A stretch of 64,000 nt of DNA, taken from the NCBI GenBank assembly GCA_019636655.1, contig JAHBXB010000002.1, forward strand, positions 880,537 through 944,536. Direction: 5' to 3'. This stretch comes from Phycisphaeraceae bacterium. GTDB taxonomy: Bacteria > Planctomycetota > Phycisphaerae > Phycisphaerales > UBA1924. The position numbers and the translations under genes were made by a program. Positions 17,443 through 26,717 of this stretch are shown piece after piece. How positions within the stretch are numbered: position 1 is the stretch's first letter; each line of letters begins with the position of its first letter. The notes under the pieces were generated by a model. That model was given only the letters and a program-made list of their open reading frames with translations. It made no database searches and was not told the DNA's origin.

Positions 17443-18228
17443 CTAGATGAGGCGGTGGCCCCGCTCGCGCAGGCGGCGGACGTCCTCGGGCTTGGGGAAG
17501 GAGAAGTAGCCGACGCCGTCCATGTTGACGGGGGTGCGGGTGGCGGCGCCGTCCTGGATCTGCGAGAGGACGCGGATCATCAGCCGGGCGCCCTCGCGCT
17601 TGGTCTCGGTGATGACGCGGTCGAGGGTGTCGCGTTCGCGGATGGCGAACTCGAGGGTGCCCAGCACGGCGCCGGCGTCGAGCTTGGGGACCATCTCGTG
17701 GACGGTGACGGTGGCGTGGGATTCGCCGTGGAGCATCTGCCAGAAGTTGGGCATCATGCCGCGGTACTTGGGGAGGCGGCCGGAGTGGATGTTGACGCAG
17801 CCCAGGCGTGCGGAGGCGAGGATGTCCTTGCGGAAGATCTCGGGCGCGGCGACGGAGACGATGACGTCGGGCTTCATGGAGCGGACGCGCTCGATGTAGG
17901 CGGCGTCGTTGACGGACGAGGAGGGGGCCATGTCGAGCATGGGGATGCCGGTGCAGCGCGCGAGCGAGCCGATCGACCGGCCCGAGAGTTTCGCCGCGGC
18001 GAAGCGGGCGAGCATGCGGGCGAAGCCGGCGGGGCCGTAGAAGCGGAGGATGCGCCGGGCGGTCTTGATCTTGCTCTCGTGGAACGCGGCGTCGATGGTG
18101 ATGCCGATGATCTCGAAGCGGTCGCGCGGGAACTCCGCGAAGAAGACCTCGAAGAAGCGGATGACGTAGAGCGGGTCGTCCTCGGTGACGAACAGGACGC
18201 GGAGCCTTGGTGCGGGCGAGTCGCTCAT
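17443..18228 (-). CDS. Formyltransferase-family protein (sugar N-formyltransferase or Fmt-like)
   Basis: A 261-residue protein with the formyltransferase core: CVNIHSGRLPKYRGMMPNFW contains the N-x-H pair and the SxLPxYRG-like folate-site loop, and HEMVPKLDAGAVL supplies the catalytic Asp. It lacks the C-terminal tRNA-binding domain of methionyl-tRNA formyltransferase, and the N-terminus is unusually divergent (LRVLFVTEDDPLYVIRFFEVFF). The start ATG overlaps the stop of the upstream glycosyltransferase by four bases. In this operon a sugar N-formyltransferase using 10-formyl-tetrahydrofolate is the best guess. Confidence 0.82.
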   Translation of the reverse strand: MSDSPAPRLRVLFVTEDDPLYVIRFFEVFFAEFPRDRFEIIGITIDAAFHESKIKTARRILRFYGPAGFARMLARFAAAKLSGRSIGSLARCTGIPMLDMAPSSSVNDAAYIERVRSMKPDVIVSVAAPEIFRKDILASARLGCVNIHSGRLPKYRGMMPNFWQMLHGESHATVTVHEMVPKLDAGAVLGTLEFAIRERDTLDRVITETKREGARLMIRVLSQIQDGAATRTPVNMDGVGYFSFPKPEDVRRLRERGHRLI

Positions 18229-19514
18229 GGTCGCTTCCCGCCGTTTCGGGCCGCGAGTTCGAGGATTTCGGCGTAGCGGGCGACGGAGACCTGGCGGGTG
18301 TACTTGCGTTCGAACAGGGCACGGGCCTTGAGGCCCTGGCGGTTCATGCGGTCCTTCTCACGCATCATGGAGCGGATGCCCTCGGCGAGCCCGGCGGCGT
18401 CGCCGACCGGGTGCCACTGACCGACGTCCTCGCCGACCACCTCGCGCTGGAGGTCCGATCCGTCCTCGGAGATGGCGAGGATGGGGCGGCCGACGGCAAG
18501 AGCGGAATAGAGCTTCGAGGGGTAGCTGATGCCCTCGATTCCCTTGGCGATGGTGACCAGGGAGGTGTCGCAGGCGGTGAGGGAGTCGGGGAGTTCGCTG
18601 CTGGGGACGTAGGGGAGCAGCATGGTGTTGGTAAGGCCGCGCTTCTTGATCTGCTCGCCGAGCCAGGCCTTCTTGCCGCCGGCGCCGATGAAGACGAGGC
18701 GGAAGTTCTCGTCCTTGAGCAGGGCGGCGGCGCCCAGGAGCGTCTCGTACTCGTAGTAGAGCCCGAGGTTGCCCGAGTAGAGCGCGACGAAGGGATCGAC
18801 GAGGTTGTGCTTCATGGCGAAGCGGCTCTCGGCCTTGGGTTTGGACTTGAGCTGGTCGCCGTCGGCCCAGTTGGAGACCTCGTGCACGCGGGCCGGGTCG
18901 GCGCCATAGGTCTCGACCACGAGGCGCTTGGAGGCGGGGCAGATGACGATCGTCTCGGTGGCGCGCCGATAGGCGACCTTGTTCATCCAGTGCCACACCC
19001 GCTCGATGAGCCCGCCTTTGCTGATCTTGCCGACCCAGACGGCCAGTTGCGGGTAGGAGTCCTGCAGCACGAGGACGTAGCGGTGGCGGCGCAGCAGCGA
19101 GACCATCGCGCTGACGCCGACGATGAACGGGGGGTTCATCACGTACATGTAGACGGTGTCGCGCCGGGAGGTGAACAGCATTTTGAGAAAGAGCTGGGCC
19201 AGGTAGGTGCCGGAGTTGAGGGCGCGGCCGATGAGGCGGTCCTTGGACTTGCGCGTGGTGAGCATTCGCGTCACCTTGACGCCGTCGCGGATCTCCTTCA
19301 GAGGGGCGGGCTGCCAGGTCTCGGGCGGGCCGTAGCTCGGGCGGGTGCTGATCACCTCGACCTCGAAGCCGTTCTTGACCAGGTCCGAGCCCAGGTCGTG
19401 CAGCAACTGCCCCGTAGAGGCCACATCGGGCACGTAGAACTGGTGCATGATGACCACGCGCGGGGGGCGGCCGGTGGTGGCTCCGTGGGCAGACGCGGTT
19501 CCTGCTTCCGACAT
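18225..19514 (-). CDS. Glycosyltransferase family 4 (WbuB/WcaI-like)
   Basis: A 429-residue retaining glycosyltransferase of the GT-B fold. The N-terminal domain opens with VVIMHQFYVPDVASTGQLLHDL and a PxWxP-like segment near YGPPETWQPAP; the C-terminal donor domain has VALYSGNLGLYYEYETLL, LVFIGAGGKK and the EGISYPSKLYSALAVGRPIL loop that binds the nucleotide sugar. The layout matches WbuB/WcaI enzymes of capsule and colanic acid loci. It is the first gene of the minus-strand operon with the formyltransferase and deacetylase. A hydrophobic stretch (residues 112-150) probably attaches it to the membrane. Confidence 0.9.
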   Translation of the reverse strand: MSEAGTASAHGATTGRPPRVVIMHQFYVPDVASTGQLLHDLGSDLVKNGFEVEVISTRPSYGPPETWQPAPLKEIRDGVKVTRMLTTRKSKDRLIGRALNSGTYLAQLFLKMLFTSRRDTVYMYVMNPPFIVGVSAMVSLLRRHRYVLVLQDSYPQLAVWVGKISKGGLIERVWHWMNKVAYRRATETIVICPASKRLVVETYGADPARVHEVSNWADGDQLKSKPKAESRFAMKHNLVDPFVALYSGNLGLYYEYETLLGAAALLKDENFRLVFIGAGGKKAWLGEQIKKRGLTNTMLLPYVPSSELPDSLTACDTSLVTIAKGIEGISYPSKLYSALAVGRPILAISEDGSDLQREVVGEDVGQWHPVGDAAGLAEGIRSMMREKDRMNRQGLKARALFERKYTRQVSVARYAEILELAARNGGKRP

Positions 19515-19693
19515 GATCGCTCCGGCGTTTCGGGGGCGGGGGGCGGAAGTATATCGGCACGTGGGGGCCGCCCCTCGGACCCCTTACGCGCCCGGGTCGC
19601 GGAGATTCGTTCTAGGACCCGAACCCGCCGGTTCAGGGCACGGTACCTTCCTCACCCCGCACACGGTCAACACCCGATTGATCCATCGACGCC

Positions 19694-20575
19694 ATGCCCC
19701 GCCCGCTCGACGCGATTACCGACTCATGGACCGGCCCCCGCCCCACGGTGTCGGTGGTCATCCTCACGCTCAACGAGGAGATCAACATCGCGGACTGCCT
19801 GGCCTCCTGCGCCTGGTCGGACGATGTGCACGTGCTCGACTCGGGCTCGACGGACAGGACGGCGGAGATCGCGCGGTCCCGCGGCGTGCCGGTGAGCGTG
19901 CACGCCTTCGAGTCCTTTGGGGCGCAGCGCAACTGGGCGATCGATCACATCCCGCTCAGGCACGACTGGGTGTTCCATCTTGATGCGGACGAGCGATTCA
20001 CGGCGCCGCTTGTCGAGGAGATGCAGCGGGTCGTCGCGGCCGGCCCCGTGCACGCGGGGTACTACGTCGCCAACCAGATGATCTTCATGGGCGAGTGGAT
20101 CCGGCGGGCCCAGGGGTACCCGAACTACCAGATGCGGCTGTTCCACAAGGCCCGCGTCCGCTTCGAGGACCACGGGCACGGTCAGCGCGAGACGCCGGGC
20201 GCCTCGATCGGGACGCTCGGGGCGCCGTACCTCCACCACAACTTCTCGAAGGGGCTTGATGACTGGTTCGCGCGGCACAACCGGTACAGCACGCTCGAGG
20301 CCCTCGAGATCCTCCGGCGCGAGGGCGAGCCACTGGGTCTGTCGGGCCTGCTCTCGCGCGATCGCACGGCGCGGCGACGGGTGCTGAAGCGACTCGCCGC
20401 GGGCGTGCCCTGTCGGCCCACGCTGCGGCGGCTGCACATGCTGCTGGTGCAGGGGGCGATCCTCGATGGACGTGCCGGACGGGCGTATGCGTCGCTCATC
20501 GGCACATACGAGCGGATGATCGCGGCGAAGGTGCTCTCGCTCCGGGCCGAGCGGGACCGTGCGGGCCGGGCGTAG
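19694..20575 (+). CDS. Glycosyltransferase family 2 (WaaE/KdtX-like)
   Basis: A 293-residue GT-A enzyme. It has VSVVILTLNEEINIADCL at the nucleotide-binding start, VHVLDSGSTDRT, FGAQRNWAID and the metal-binding LDADER. The pattern QRNWAI plus LDADE, and the later NYQMRLFHK, resemble the WaaE/KdtX group that modifies lipopolysaccharide cores. The gene is divergent from the GT4 operon with a 180-base gap, and its stop is three bases from the end of the convergent epimerase gene. Donor sugar unknown. Confidence 0.9.
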   Translation: MPRPLDAITDSWTGPRPTVSVVILTLNEEINIADCLASCAWSDDVHVLDSGSTDRTAEIARSRGVPVSVHAFESFGAQRNWAIDHIPLRHDWVFHLDADERFTAPLVEEMQRVVAAGPVHAGYYVANQMIFMGEWIRRAQGYPNYQMRLFHKARVRFEDHGHGQRETPGASIGTLGAPYLHHNFSKGLDDWFARHNRYSTLEALEILRREGEPLGLSGLLSRDRTARRRVLKRLAAGVPCRPTLRRLHMLLVQGAILDGRAGRAYASLIGTYERMIAAKVLSLRAERDRAGRA

Positions 20576-20578
20576 CGA

Positions 20579-21535
20579 TTACCGGGCGGCCCCTGCGGCG
20601 GCGGGCGCGACCAGGTGCTGCAGCCCCTCCTCGAAACCGACGACCGGCTCGTAGGCCAGCATGTCGCGGGCGAGCGAGATGTCGGCGACTGAGTCTCGCA
20701 CATCACCGGCCCGCGGCGGGGCGAACACGGGGTCGGCCTTGACGCCCATGAGCTGCGACATGACCTCGAGCACGGTGAGCAGCGTGGTGCGATGGCCGGT
20801 GCCGATGTTGAAGATCTCGCCGCGGAGCTCGCGGGGGGACGCGGCGGCGAGGAGGTTGGCGAGCACGATGTTGGCGACGGGGATGAAATCGCGCGTCTGG
20901 AGGCCGTCGCCGAAGATGATCGGCCGTGCGCCTCGGGAGAGGGCGCTGAAGAACGCGGAGATCGCCGCGGCGTACCCGGAGTTTGGGCTCTGGCGCGGGC
21001 CGAAGACGTTGAAGTAGCGAAGGCTCGCGGTGCTGAGGCCGTAGCTGTGCGCGAAGGCACGGAGCAACTGCTCTCCGGCGACCTTGCTCGCCGCGTATGG
21101 GGACCTGCAGTCGGGGGCGTGTCGCTCGGAACTGGGGAGTGTGGGGGTATCGCCGTACGCGGCGGCCGAGGCGGCGAAGACGACGCGTTTCACGCCGGCG
21201 TCGCGGGCGGCCAGGAGCACGCGGTGCGTCCCCTCGATGTTCACCTTCCGGCACTGTTCCGGCTGCTCGACGCTGAGCGGCACACTGACCATTGCGGCCT
21301 CGTGGAAGACCACGGCGCAGCCGGCGATGGCGCTGGCTAGGAGCGAGTCATCGAGGATGGAACCGGCGAAGAGATCGATCGGAGCCCCAGCGAGGTTATC
21401 GGACGACCCTGTCGAAAGATCGTCGATCACCGAGACCTTCGCCCCGAGGTCGGCCATCGTGCGAGCCAGGTGGCTGCCGATGAACCCTGCACCGCCGGTC
21501 ACGAGGACGCGGCGGCCCGCGTAGAACGGCCGCAT
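20579..21535 (-). CDS. NAD-dependent UDP-sugar 4-epimerase
   Basis: A 318-residue extended SDR enzyme of the UDP-glucose/UDP-GlcNAc 4-epimerase group. It has VTGGAGFIGSHLA, VIDDLSTG, HEAAMVSVPLS, the catalytic YAASK (Tyr-x3-Lys) and RYFNVFGPRQSPNSGYAAAI. Length is typical. The ATG at 21535 (MRPFYAG) places the Rossmann fold 10 residues in; the longer frame upstream is Pro/Arg-rich shadow. It probably makes UDP-galactose, UDP-GalNAc or a uronate epimer for the polysaccharide. The divergent neighbour is the UDP-sugar dehydrogenase at 21632, and the two may act in one pathway. Confidence 0.9.
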   Translation of the reverse strand: MRPFYAGRRVLVTGGAGFIGSHLARTMADLGAKVSVIDDLSTGSSDNLAGAPIDLFAGSILDDSLLASAIAGCAVVFHEAAMVSVPLSVEQPEQCRKVNIEGTHRVLLAARDAGVKRVVFAASAAAYGDTPTLPSSERHAPDCRSPYAASKVAGEQLLRAFAHSYGLSTASLRYFNVFGPRQSPNSGYAAAISAFFSALSRGARPIIFGDGLQTRDFIPVANIVLANLLAAASPRELRGEIFNIGTGHRTTLLTVLEVMSQLMGVKADPVFAPPRAGDVRDSVADISLARDMLAYEPVVGFEEGLQHLVAPAAAGAAR

Positions 21536-21631
21536 GGCGTTCAGTTGAGGTAGCACGCCGGAGCGTAGCCGCGACACGGCGTGGGATCGCCTTCCTTGGA
21601 CACTGAACGGCCCCACCGGACCCTTCGTACC

Positions 21632-23056
21632 ATGCCAACCGTGAGCGCCACGCTGCTTGAAGATCTGAGATCGAGGATCGATTCCCAAGCCGCGCGCGTA
21701 GCGGTGCTCGGACTTGGGTACGTAGGGCTGCCGATCCTCGCCGCGTTCCACGACGCCGGGTACCCGGTTCTTGGGTTCGACACGGACCCGGGGAAGATCT
21801 CTCAACTCAAGGCGGGGCGGAACTACCTGCCGCACCTAGGGCCGGGCCTGGCGCAGCGGCTCGCCGCGAGCGCGCGGTTTGAGGCAACGAGCGATGCGGC
21901 GGCGCTGGCGAGGGCGGACGTGTTTCTGATCTGCGTGCCGACGCCGCTCGGGCCGCATCAGGAGCCGGACCTCTCATTTGTGCTGGAGACCGCGCGGGCG
22001 ATCGGCGCGAATCTCCCGGCCGGCCGGGCGTCGCTGGTGGTGCTCGAGTCCAGCACCTATCCCGGGACGACGCGCGACGAGTTGGCGCCGGCGATTCTGA
22101 GCGCCGCGGACAACGGCCGGGGCACCCCCCCACCCTCCCCCCCGCTCCCCGCTGGCTCACCGGCCTCTACGGGTTCCGCCGCGCGGCCCGTGCTGGGGGA
22201 GACCCTCTTCGTCGCCTTCTCGCCCGAGCGCGAGGACCCGGGGAGCACGACTTACACGACGCGGACGATCCCGAAGCTTGTCGGAGGGCTCGACGGGGCG
22301 TCGCGTGATCTCGCCGCGGCGCTGTACAGCGCGGCGGTGGAGATGGTGGTGCCGGTGTCGAGCGCGGAGGTGGCCGAGTCGGCGAAGTTGCTGGAGAACA
22401 TCTACCGCGCCGTGAACATCGCGCTGGCGAACGAGATGAAGACGGTGCTCGATGGCCTGGGGATTGATGTGTGGGAGGTGATCGAGGCGGCGTCGACCAA
22501 GCCCTTCGGCTTCATGCCCTTCTACCCCGGCCCGGGCCTAGGGGGGCACTGCATCCCGGTGGACCCGTTCTACCTTTCCTGGAAGGCGCGCGAAGCGGGG
22601 ATCCCTGCGCGGTTCATCGAACTGGCGGGCGAGATCAACCACGCGATGCCGGGGTATGTCGTCGCGCGTGTCAGCCGGGCCCTCAACGCCAGCGGGAGGG
22701 CGGTCAAGGGCGCGCGGGTGCTGGTGATGGGACTGGCGTACAAGCCCGACGTGGCGGATGTTCGCGAGTCGCCGTCGTTCGAGTTGATCGAGCTGCTGCT
22801 GGACCTGGGCGCGCTGGTGTCGTACGCCGACCCCTTCGTGAAGCGGACGCCGCCGATGCGGCGGTGGCGGATCGACCTGGAGGCCGTGGAGCCCGATGCG
22901 GCAACGCTCGCGACGCAGGACTGCGTGCTGATCTCCACCGCGCACTCGTCGTTCGACTACGCCGCGATCGCCAGGCACGCCCGCCTGGTGGTGGACACGC
23001 GCAACGCGATGCGCCCGCACGCCGCCGAAATGGGCGATCGCCTGGTCAGGGCGTGA
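21632..23056 (+). CDS. UDP-N-acetyl-hexosamine 6-dehydrogenase (nucleotide sugar dehydrogenase)
   Basis: A 474-residue UDP-glucose/GDP-mannose dehydrogenase family enzyme, closest in pattern to WbpA/WecC types that oxidise UDP-GlcNAc or UDP-ManNAc to the uronate with two NAD. Motifs: AVLGLGYVGLPIL, GFDTDPGKI, VCVPTPLG-like ICVPTPLG, ESSTYPGTT, KLLENIYRAVNIALANEM, and the active-site Cys in GLGGHCIPVDPFY. A Pro/Ser/Gly-rich insertion of about 25 residues (around 22120-22190) sits in the first domain between the YPGTT helix and FVAFSPERED; it looks like low-complexity expansion in a surface loop. The stop overlaps the next gene's GTG start by four bases. Confidence 0.9.
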   Translation: MPTVSATLLEDLRSRIDSQAARVAVLGLGYVGLPILAAFHDAGYPVLGFDTDPGKISQLKAGRNYLPHLGPGLAQRLAASARFEATSDAAALARADVFLICVPTPLGPHQEPDLSFVLETARAIGANLPAGRASLVVLESSTYPGTTRDELAPAILSAADNGRGTPPPSPPLPAGSPASTGSAARPVLGETLFVAFSPEREDPGSTTYTTRTIPKLVGGLDGASRDLAAALYSAAVEMVVPVSSAEVAESAKLLENIYRAVNIALANEMKTVLDGLGIDVWEVIEAASTKPFGFMPFYPGPGLGGHCIPVDPFYLSWKAREAGIPARFIELAGEINHAMPGYVVARVSRALNASGRAVKGARVLVMGLAYKPDVADVRESPSFELIELLLDLGALVSYADPFVKRTPPMRRWRIDLEAVEPDAATLATQDCVLISTAHSSFDYAAIARHARLVVDTRNAMRPHAAEMGDRLVRA

Positions 23057-24210
23057 CGGTGTTCCGCCGCCTCTCCCGCGTCGGCTCGCTCGCCGCCTCG
23101 GCGCTGTCGCTCGCGGTTACCGCGGCGTGGATCGCCGGGCGCGTGGCGACAGACCGGTGGCTGCTCACGCAACTGGTCTTCTGGGTGCCGTCGCTGTGGA
23201 TGCTCGGCGCGGCGGCGGTCCTCGCCGGGGTGGCGCTGCTTGCAGCGCGGCTCGGGCGGGAGCCGCGGCGGGAGGCGATCCGGCGGGAGCGCGGACGGCT
23301 TGGCTTGCGCGCGGCGCGGATTGCGCTGGGCGCGGCGATGATCTGCATCGTGGCGCTGGGCGCCGGGTCCTGGAGGCTGTGGCGGTGGGCGTGGCCGCCG
23401 GCGGCGCCGCCGCCAGAGCGAACGTTCACGATGCTGCACTGGAACCTCAGTGCCGTCAGCAAGGACTTCGACGCCGGCGTGCTCGCGGACCTTCCCGGCG
23501 CCGGCCGCGCGGACCTGCTGCTGCTGACGAGCGTGGTGGACCCGCTACGTCTTGGCGAGGCGGTCGAACGGCTCGATCCGGCGTACCGCTTCTCGCGGAT
23601 CGGCCCTTTCAACGTGGCCAGCCGCGTGGAGGTGCGGGACACCCGGCTGATCTCGCTGAAGCTGCCCACGGCGGACGCGATCCTGAGCGGCGAGACCTCG
23701 TCCGACGCGCCGCCGAAGCCGCGGGGACGGAGGCAGAAGTTCTACAACGAGTTGATGCGATCGATCGGCGTGCGGATGCGGCCGGTGGACACGACGTACC
23801 CCGGATACCTGCTGTCGTTCACGGCGGACACCACGGCGACGCTGGGGCGGCCGATCACCGTGTGGTTCATCGACCTGCCGTCGAGCCCGCTGGCCCCGCG
23901 GTACGCGATCGCGGAGATCGCGGCGAGGGCGATCGCGGAGCTGCCGGGCCCGCCGGACGTGCTGGTCGGCGACTTCAACATCCCGCGCGGCTCGGCGTCG
24001 TTGTCGCTGCTGTCGAGCGGGATGAGGCACGCGTACGACGACGCGGCGTACGGGCCGTTCGCCTCGTGGCCGCGGGCGGACCCGCTGTTCCAGATCGATC
24101 ACGTCTTCCTCGGCCCGGGGCTACGGGCGGTCGAGTACGACTTGGTGGACCCGGGGGTATCGGAGCACTGGGCGCAGGAGATTGTCGTCGCGGATCAGGC
24201 CGGGAGGTGA
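23053..24210 (+). CDS. Membrane-anchored EEP-fold protein, likely inactive
   Basis: A 385-residue protein with a GTG start overlapping the preceding stop (GTGA). The N-terminal 110 residues hold about three transmembrane segments, followed by an endonuclease/exonuclease/phosphatase (EEP) domain beginning TFTMLHWNLSAVS. The late motifs LVGDFNIPRG and QIDHVFL are present, but the Mg-binding glutamate expected after strand two is missing (DLLLLTSVVDP in place of a LLQE-type stretch) and the final Ser-Asp-His is SEHW. It therefore looks like a pseudo-enzyme. A second degenerate EEP protein lies at 25698-26708, on the other side of the O-antigen ligase-like gene, and a complete one at 53685-54758. 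Confidence 0.78.
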   Translation: MTVFRRLSRVGSLAASALSLAVTAAWIAGRVATDRWLLTQLVFWVPSLWMLGAAAVLAGVALLAARLGREPRREAIRRERGRLGLRAARIALGAAMICIVALGAGSWRLWRWAWPPAAPPPERTFTMLHWNLSAVSKDFDAGVLADLPGAGRADLLLLTSVVDPLRLGEAVERLDPAYRFSRIGPFNVASRVEVRDTRLISLKLPTADAILSGETSSDAPPKPRGRRQKFYNELMRSIGVRMRPVDTTYPGYLLSFTADTTATLGRPITVWFIDLPSSPLAPRYAIAEIAARAIAELPGPPDVLVGDFNIPRGSASLSLLSSGMRHAYDDAAYGPFASWPRADPLFQIDHVFLGPGLRAVEYDLVDPGVSEHWAQEIVVADQAGR

Positions 24211-24225
24211 ACGCCGCTCGCAGAG

Positions 24226-25587
24226 TCAGGCCGCGGTCGTGGCGGGCTCGGCGGGCTGGTCCTGCTCGGTGTATTCCTCGTAGTGCTCGATGAGGGGAGC
24301 GTGGGGCATCATCGAAGCCTCGTTGATCCGTTCGCTCTTGTCGATGTAGGCGACGACCATCCACCAATAGAAGGGCGCGGGGAGACCAAGGATGCAGCCC
24401 TGCTTGAACGAGAGGAGCAGGGAGTAGGTCGAGATCGCGATGAGGATGGTCGCTGCAGCTCGCAGGCCCGGATCCTCTTTCACGCGGGCCCAGATGCGGA
24501 CCCCCGCCCGATAGGAAAAGTACAGACCGATGGTGTACAGCGTAGCGCCGACGAGGCCGTACTCGCACAGGGCCTCCGCGGCGGTGTTGTGCACGTAGTC
24601 GGCCGCACCGCCGGTCGTCCGGATGAGCGATGAAAACGCGTTTGCTCCAAGTCCGAAGAGCCACGCGGTGGGCTGTGAAGCCCAAGCATCGAGCAGCACG
24701 AGCACCCGCTCGAGACGGTCCTGCACGCCGATTGTCATCTGTGTGGCATTGAACCGGGACTGGTTCTGGCTCCAGAGAAACAGATCGAACGCGAGGTAGA
24801 TGCCCCCGCCCACGATCCCAACGCTGAGGGCAAGCAGGACGAACTGCTTGAGGTTCTTCACCTGCCTGGCCATGGGGAAGAACAGGAGCGAGACGATCGC
24901 AGCAGAGAAGACTTGGCCGCGCGTGCCGCTGGCGATGCCGAGACCCAGACCCACCAGGAACGCCGCGATGCGTACAAGGTTCAGGATCTTCGAGGCGCCG
25001 CCATACCACATGAGGGCGGCGACGACGGCGAGCATGCCGCCGAGCTCGGCAATGGCCAGCGGGTTGCCGGACTTATCGCTCCGCCCGATCACGCTCAGAA
25101 CCATGCGAGTGCCGAGGAAGCCGGTCGCGGGACTCAAGAAGATGAAAACCGACAAGGCAAGTCCGACGCACAGGATCGCGGTCAGTGAGCTGCGAAAATC
25201 GCCTACGCCCCGCAGCAGCAGCGGCAGGACCAGCATCATCAGAATGTAGTACGGCCACGATTCCTTCAGCAGAACGGTGGCCCCCTCAATCGCAGGCGTA
25301 TACGAGAAACTCGTCAGCACGAGCAGGTACATCGCGAGAACGCTGATACTCACCACGTTGACAAATGGGGCAACGACCCGCTCCCCCTTGATCACCCGCG
25401 CAAGCACCGCAAAGCCGGCAACACCCGCGACGGCGATATTGACGCCATATCCGCTTACGCCCCGGATCGACGGGATATACGCCTGGAGCGTCTGCTTGAG
25501 CGGGAACATCATCGTGACAAGCACGAACGCCCACCGCGGACGCATGAGCACAAACAGCAGGCCGCCAAGCCCACCCAAGAGAAGCAA
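24226..25587 (-). CDS. O-antigen ligase/polymerase-like membrane protein
   Basis: A 453-residue integral membrane protein with about ten to twelve hydrophobic segments and one long extracytoplasmic loop, the layout of the WaaL/Wzy/O-antigen ligase family. GIASGTRGQVFSA resembles the conserved Arg-containing segment and VHNTAAEALCEYGLVG carries the family's H-N-x-(Y/F)-like motif before the last membrane pair. The start is unclear: TTG at 25587 is the first usual codon, no good ribosome binding site is seen, and an in-frame stop lies about 70 bases upstream. It is likely to polymerise the repeat unit or ligate it to its carrier outside the inner membrane. It follows the EEP gene and epimerase on the minus strand. 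Confidence 0.85.
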   Translation of the reverse strand: MLLLGGLGGLLFVLMRPRWAFVLVTMMFPLKQTLQAYIPSIRGVSGYGVNIAVAGVAGFAVLARVIKGERVVAPFVNVVSISVLAMYLLVLTSFSYTPAIEGATVLLKESWPYYILMMLVLPLLLRGVGDFRSSLTAILCVGLALSVFIFLSPATGFLGTRMVLSVIGRSDKSGNPLAIAELGGMLAVVAALMWYGGASKILNLVRIAAFLVGLGLGIASGTRGQVFSAAIVSLLFFPMARQVKNLKQFVLLALSVGIVGGGIYLAFDLFLWSQNQSRFNATQMTIGVQDRLERVLVLLDAWASQPTAWLFGLGANAFSSLIRTTGGAADYVHNTAAEALCEYGLVGATLYTIGLYFSYRAGVRIWARVKEDPGLRAAATILIAISTYSLLLSFKQGCILGLPAPFYWWMVVAYIDKSERINEASMMPHAPLIEHYEEYTEQDQPAEPATTAA

Positions 25588-25697
25588 GATGGCCAGAACT
25601 TGCTGAATCGCTCTGCTCCACTCTGCGGCCGACCCGCCCCGGCTCTACCTATCGGCCCAACGATCGGCCGGGTTCGTCCTGACCGGCGCCCTCGGGG

Positions 25698-26708
25698 TCA
25701 TTCGGGACCGGAATTGAGGGGCACGAGCAGTTCGGTTCTCACCGCGTGGTGGTCGGACCCCCCACTTCCTAACACCCCCCAATTCAGGGTTCGAATTCCG
25801 TCGCTCACCGCCGCGTCATCGATCGCGACTGTAAACGGCCAGAAGCTGGCTGAAGGGTAGGTCCCGACCAGGCGGGTCGCCGGCATGCACCGCCTCAGGC
25901 CCGCTTCGACGAGCAGCCCGGCCCGGTGACCCGATGGCGTTCCGTTGAAGTCGGCCAGCAGGACGACCTCGAGCCCCGCCTCACGCATCCGCCGTGCGAC
26001 CGCCCCGGCGATCTCGGTTTCGGCGTTTCCTTTGATCCACCGGGTGGTCGACCTCGGAGAAGCAGGACGCATGACCAGCAGCCCAAACCGCCCGCCCGGC
26101 CTGAGCACCACGCACGCCATGGGATGGAGCCCCTCTCGTTCCTCGTCCGTAAGCACAAACGGCTCGGTGGGCCACTTGGAGAGCACCCAGTAGCCGAACC
26201 ATGGAGCGTTGAGCTCCATCTCGGCGTGGTAGGGGTACCGAACCGCCAGCGCCTGGGTCAGCGTGCCCGGCTCCTTGTACAGCTCCGGCAGAGCACCGAG
26301 CAGGCCGACGACATCCGCGTTGCTCGACAGGATCTCACGACGACCGGGGTCGAGCTTGTCGAGCCAGATCTTCGCGTTGTAGGTGAGCACGGTGATCCGG
26401 CGCGGATCGGCGGGGTCGACGCCCGCTTCCCATGCCGCCCGCCCGGGCACGATCGCTCCGAGCGCGAGCAGCAGGCCCGCGCCCGCGGCCGCCGCGCACC
26501 GCCACCGCCTCCACAGCGCCCACCACGCGGCCCCGATCACGCACGCCAGCGCCGCCTGAACGGCCAGGTTGCCGGCAAGATCGATCAGCCAGGCCCATGA
26601 CGAAACGTACGGACACGCAGCCCACGCCACGAGCCCCGCGGCCACAACCGTTCTTGTCCGGCGGCAGACGGTCTGCCAACGGCTCGGCGCGACAGGCTCA
26701 CTCGACAT
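25698..26708 (-). CDS. Membrane-anchored EEP-fold protein, partly degenerate
   Basis: A 336-residue protein with two or three N-terminal transmembrane segments (roughly residues 20-85) and an EEP domain from RITVLTYNAKIW. VLLADFNGTPSG and GSDHHAV match the metal and catalytic motifs near the end, but the glutamate usually found after strand two is replaced (ADVVGLLGALPEL). The architecture matches VanJ-like and other membrane EEP proteins. The start ATG at 26708 is 9 bases after the stop of the epimerase gene (26718), so both are probably cotranscribed, with the O-antigen ligase-like gene 110 bases further on. Function in the locus unknown. Confidence 0.8.
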   Translation of the reverse strand: MSSEPVAPSRWQTVCRRTRTVVAAGLVAWAACPYVSSWAWLIDLAGNLAVQAALACVIGAAWWALWRRWRCAAAAGAGLLLALGAIVPGRAAWEAGVDPADPRRITVLTYNAKIWLDKLDPGRREILSSNADVVGLLGALPELYKEPGTLTQALAVRYPYHAEMELNAPWFGYWVLSKWPTEPFVLTDEEREGLHPMACVVLRPGGRFGLLVMRPASPRSTTRWIKGNAETEIAGAVARRMREAGLEVVLLADFNGTPSGHRAGLLVEAGLRRCMPATRLVGTYPSASFWPFTVAIDDAAVSDGIRTLNWGVLGSGGSDHHAVRTELLVPLNSGPE

Positions 26709-26717
26709 GGACCGGCC

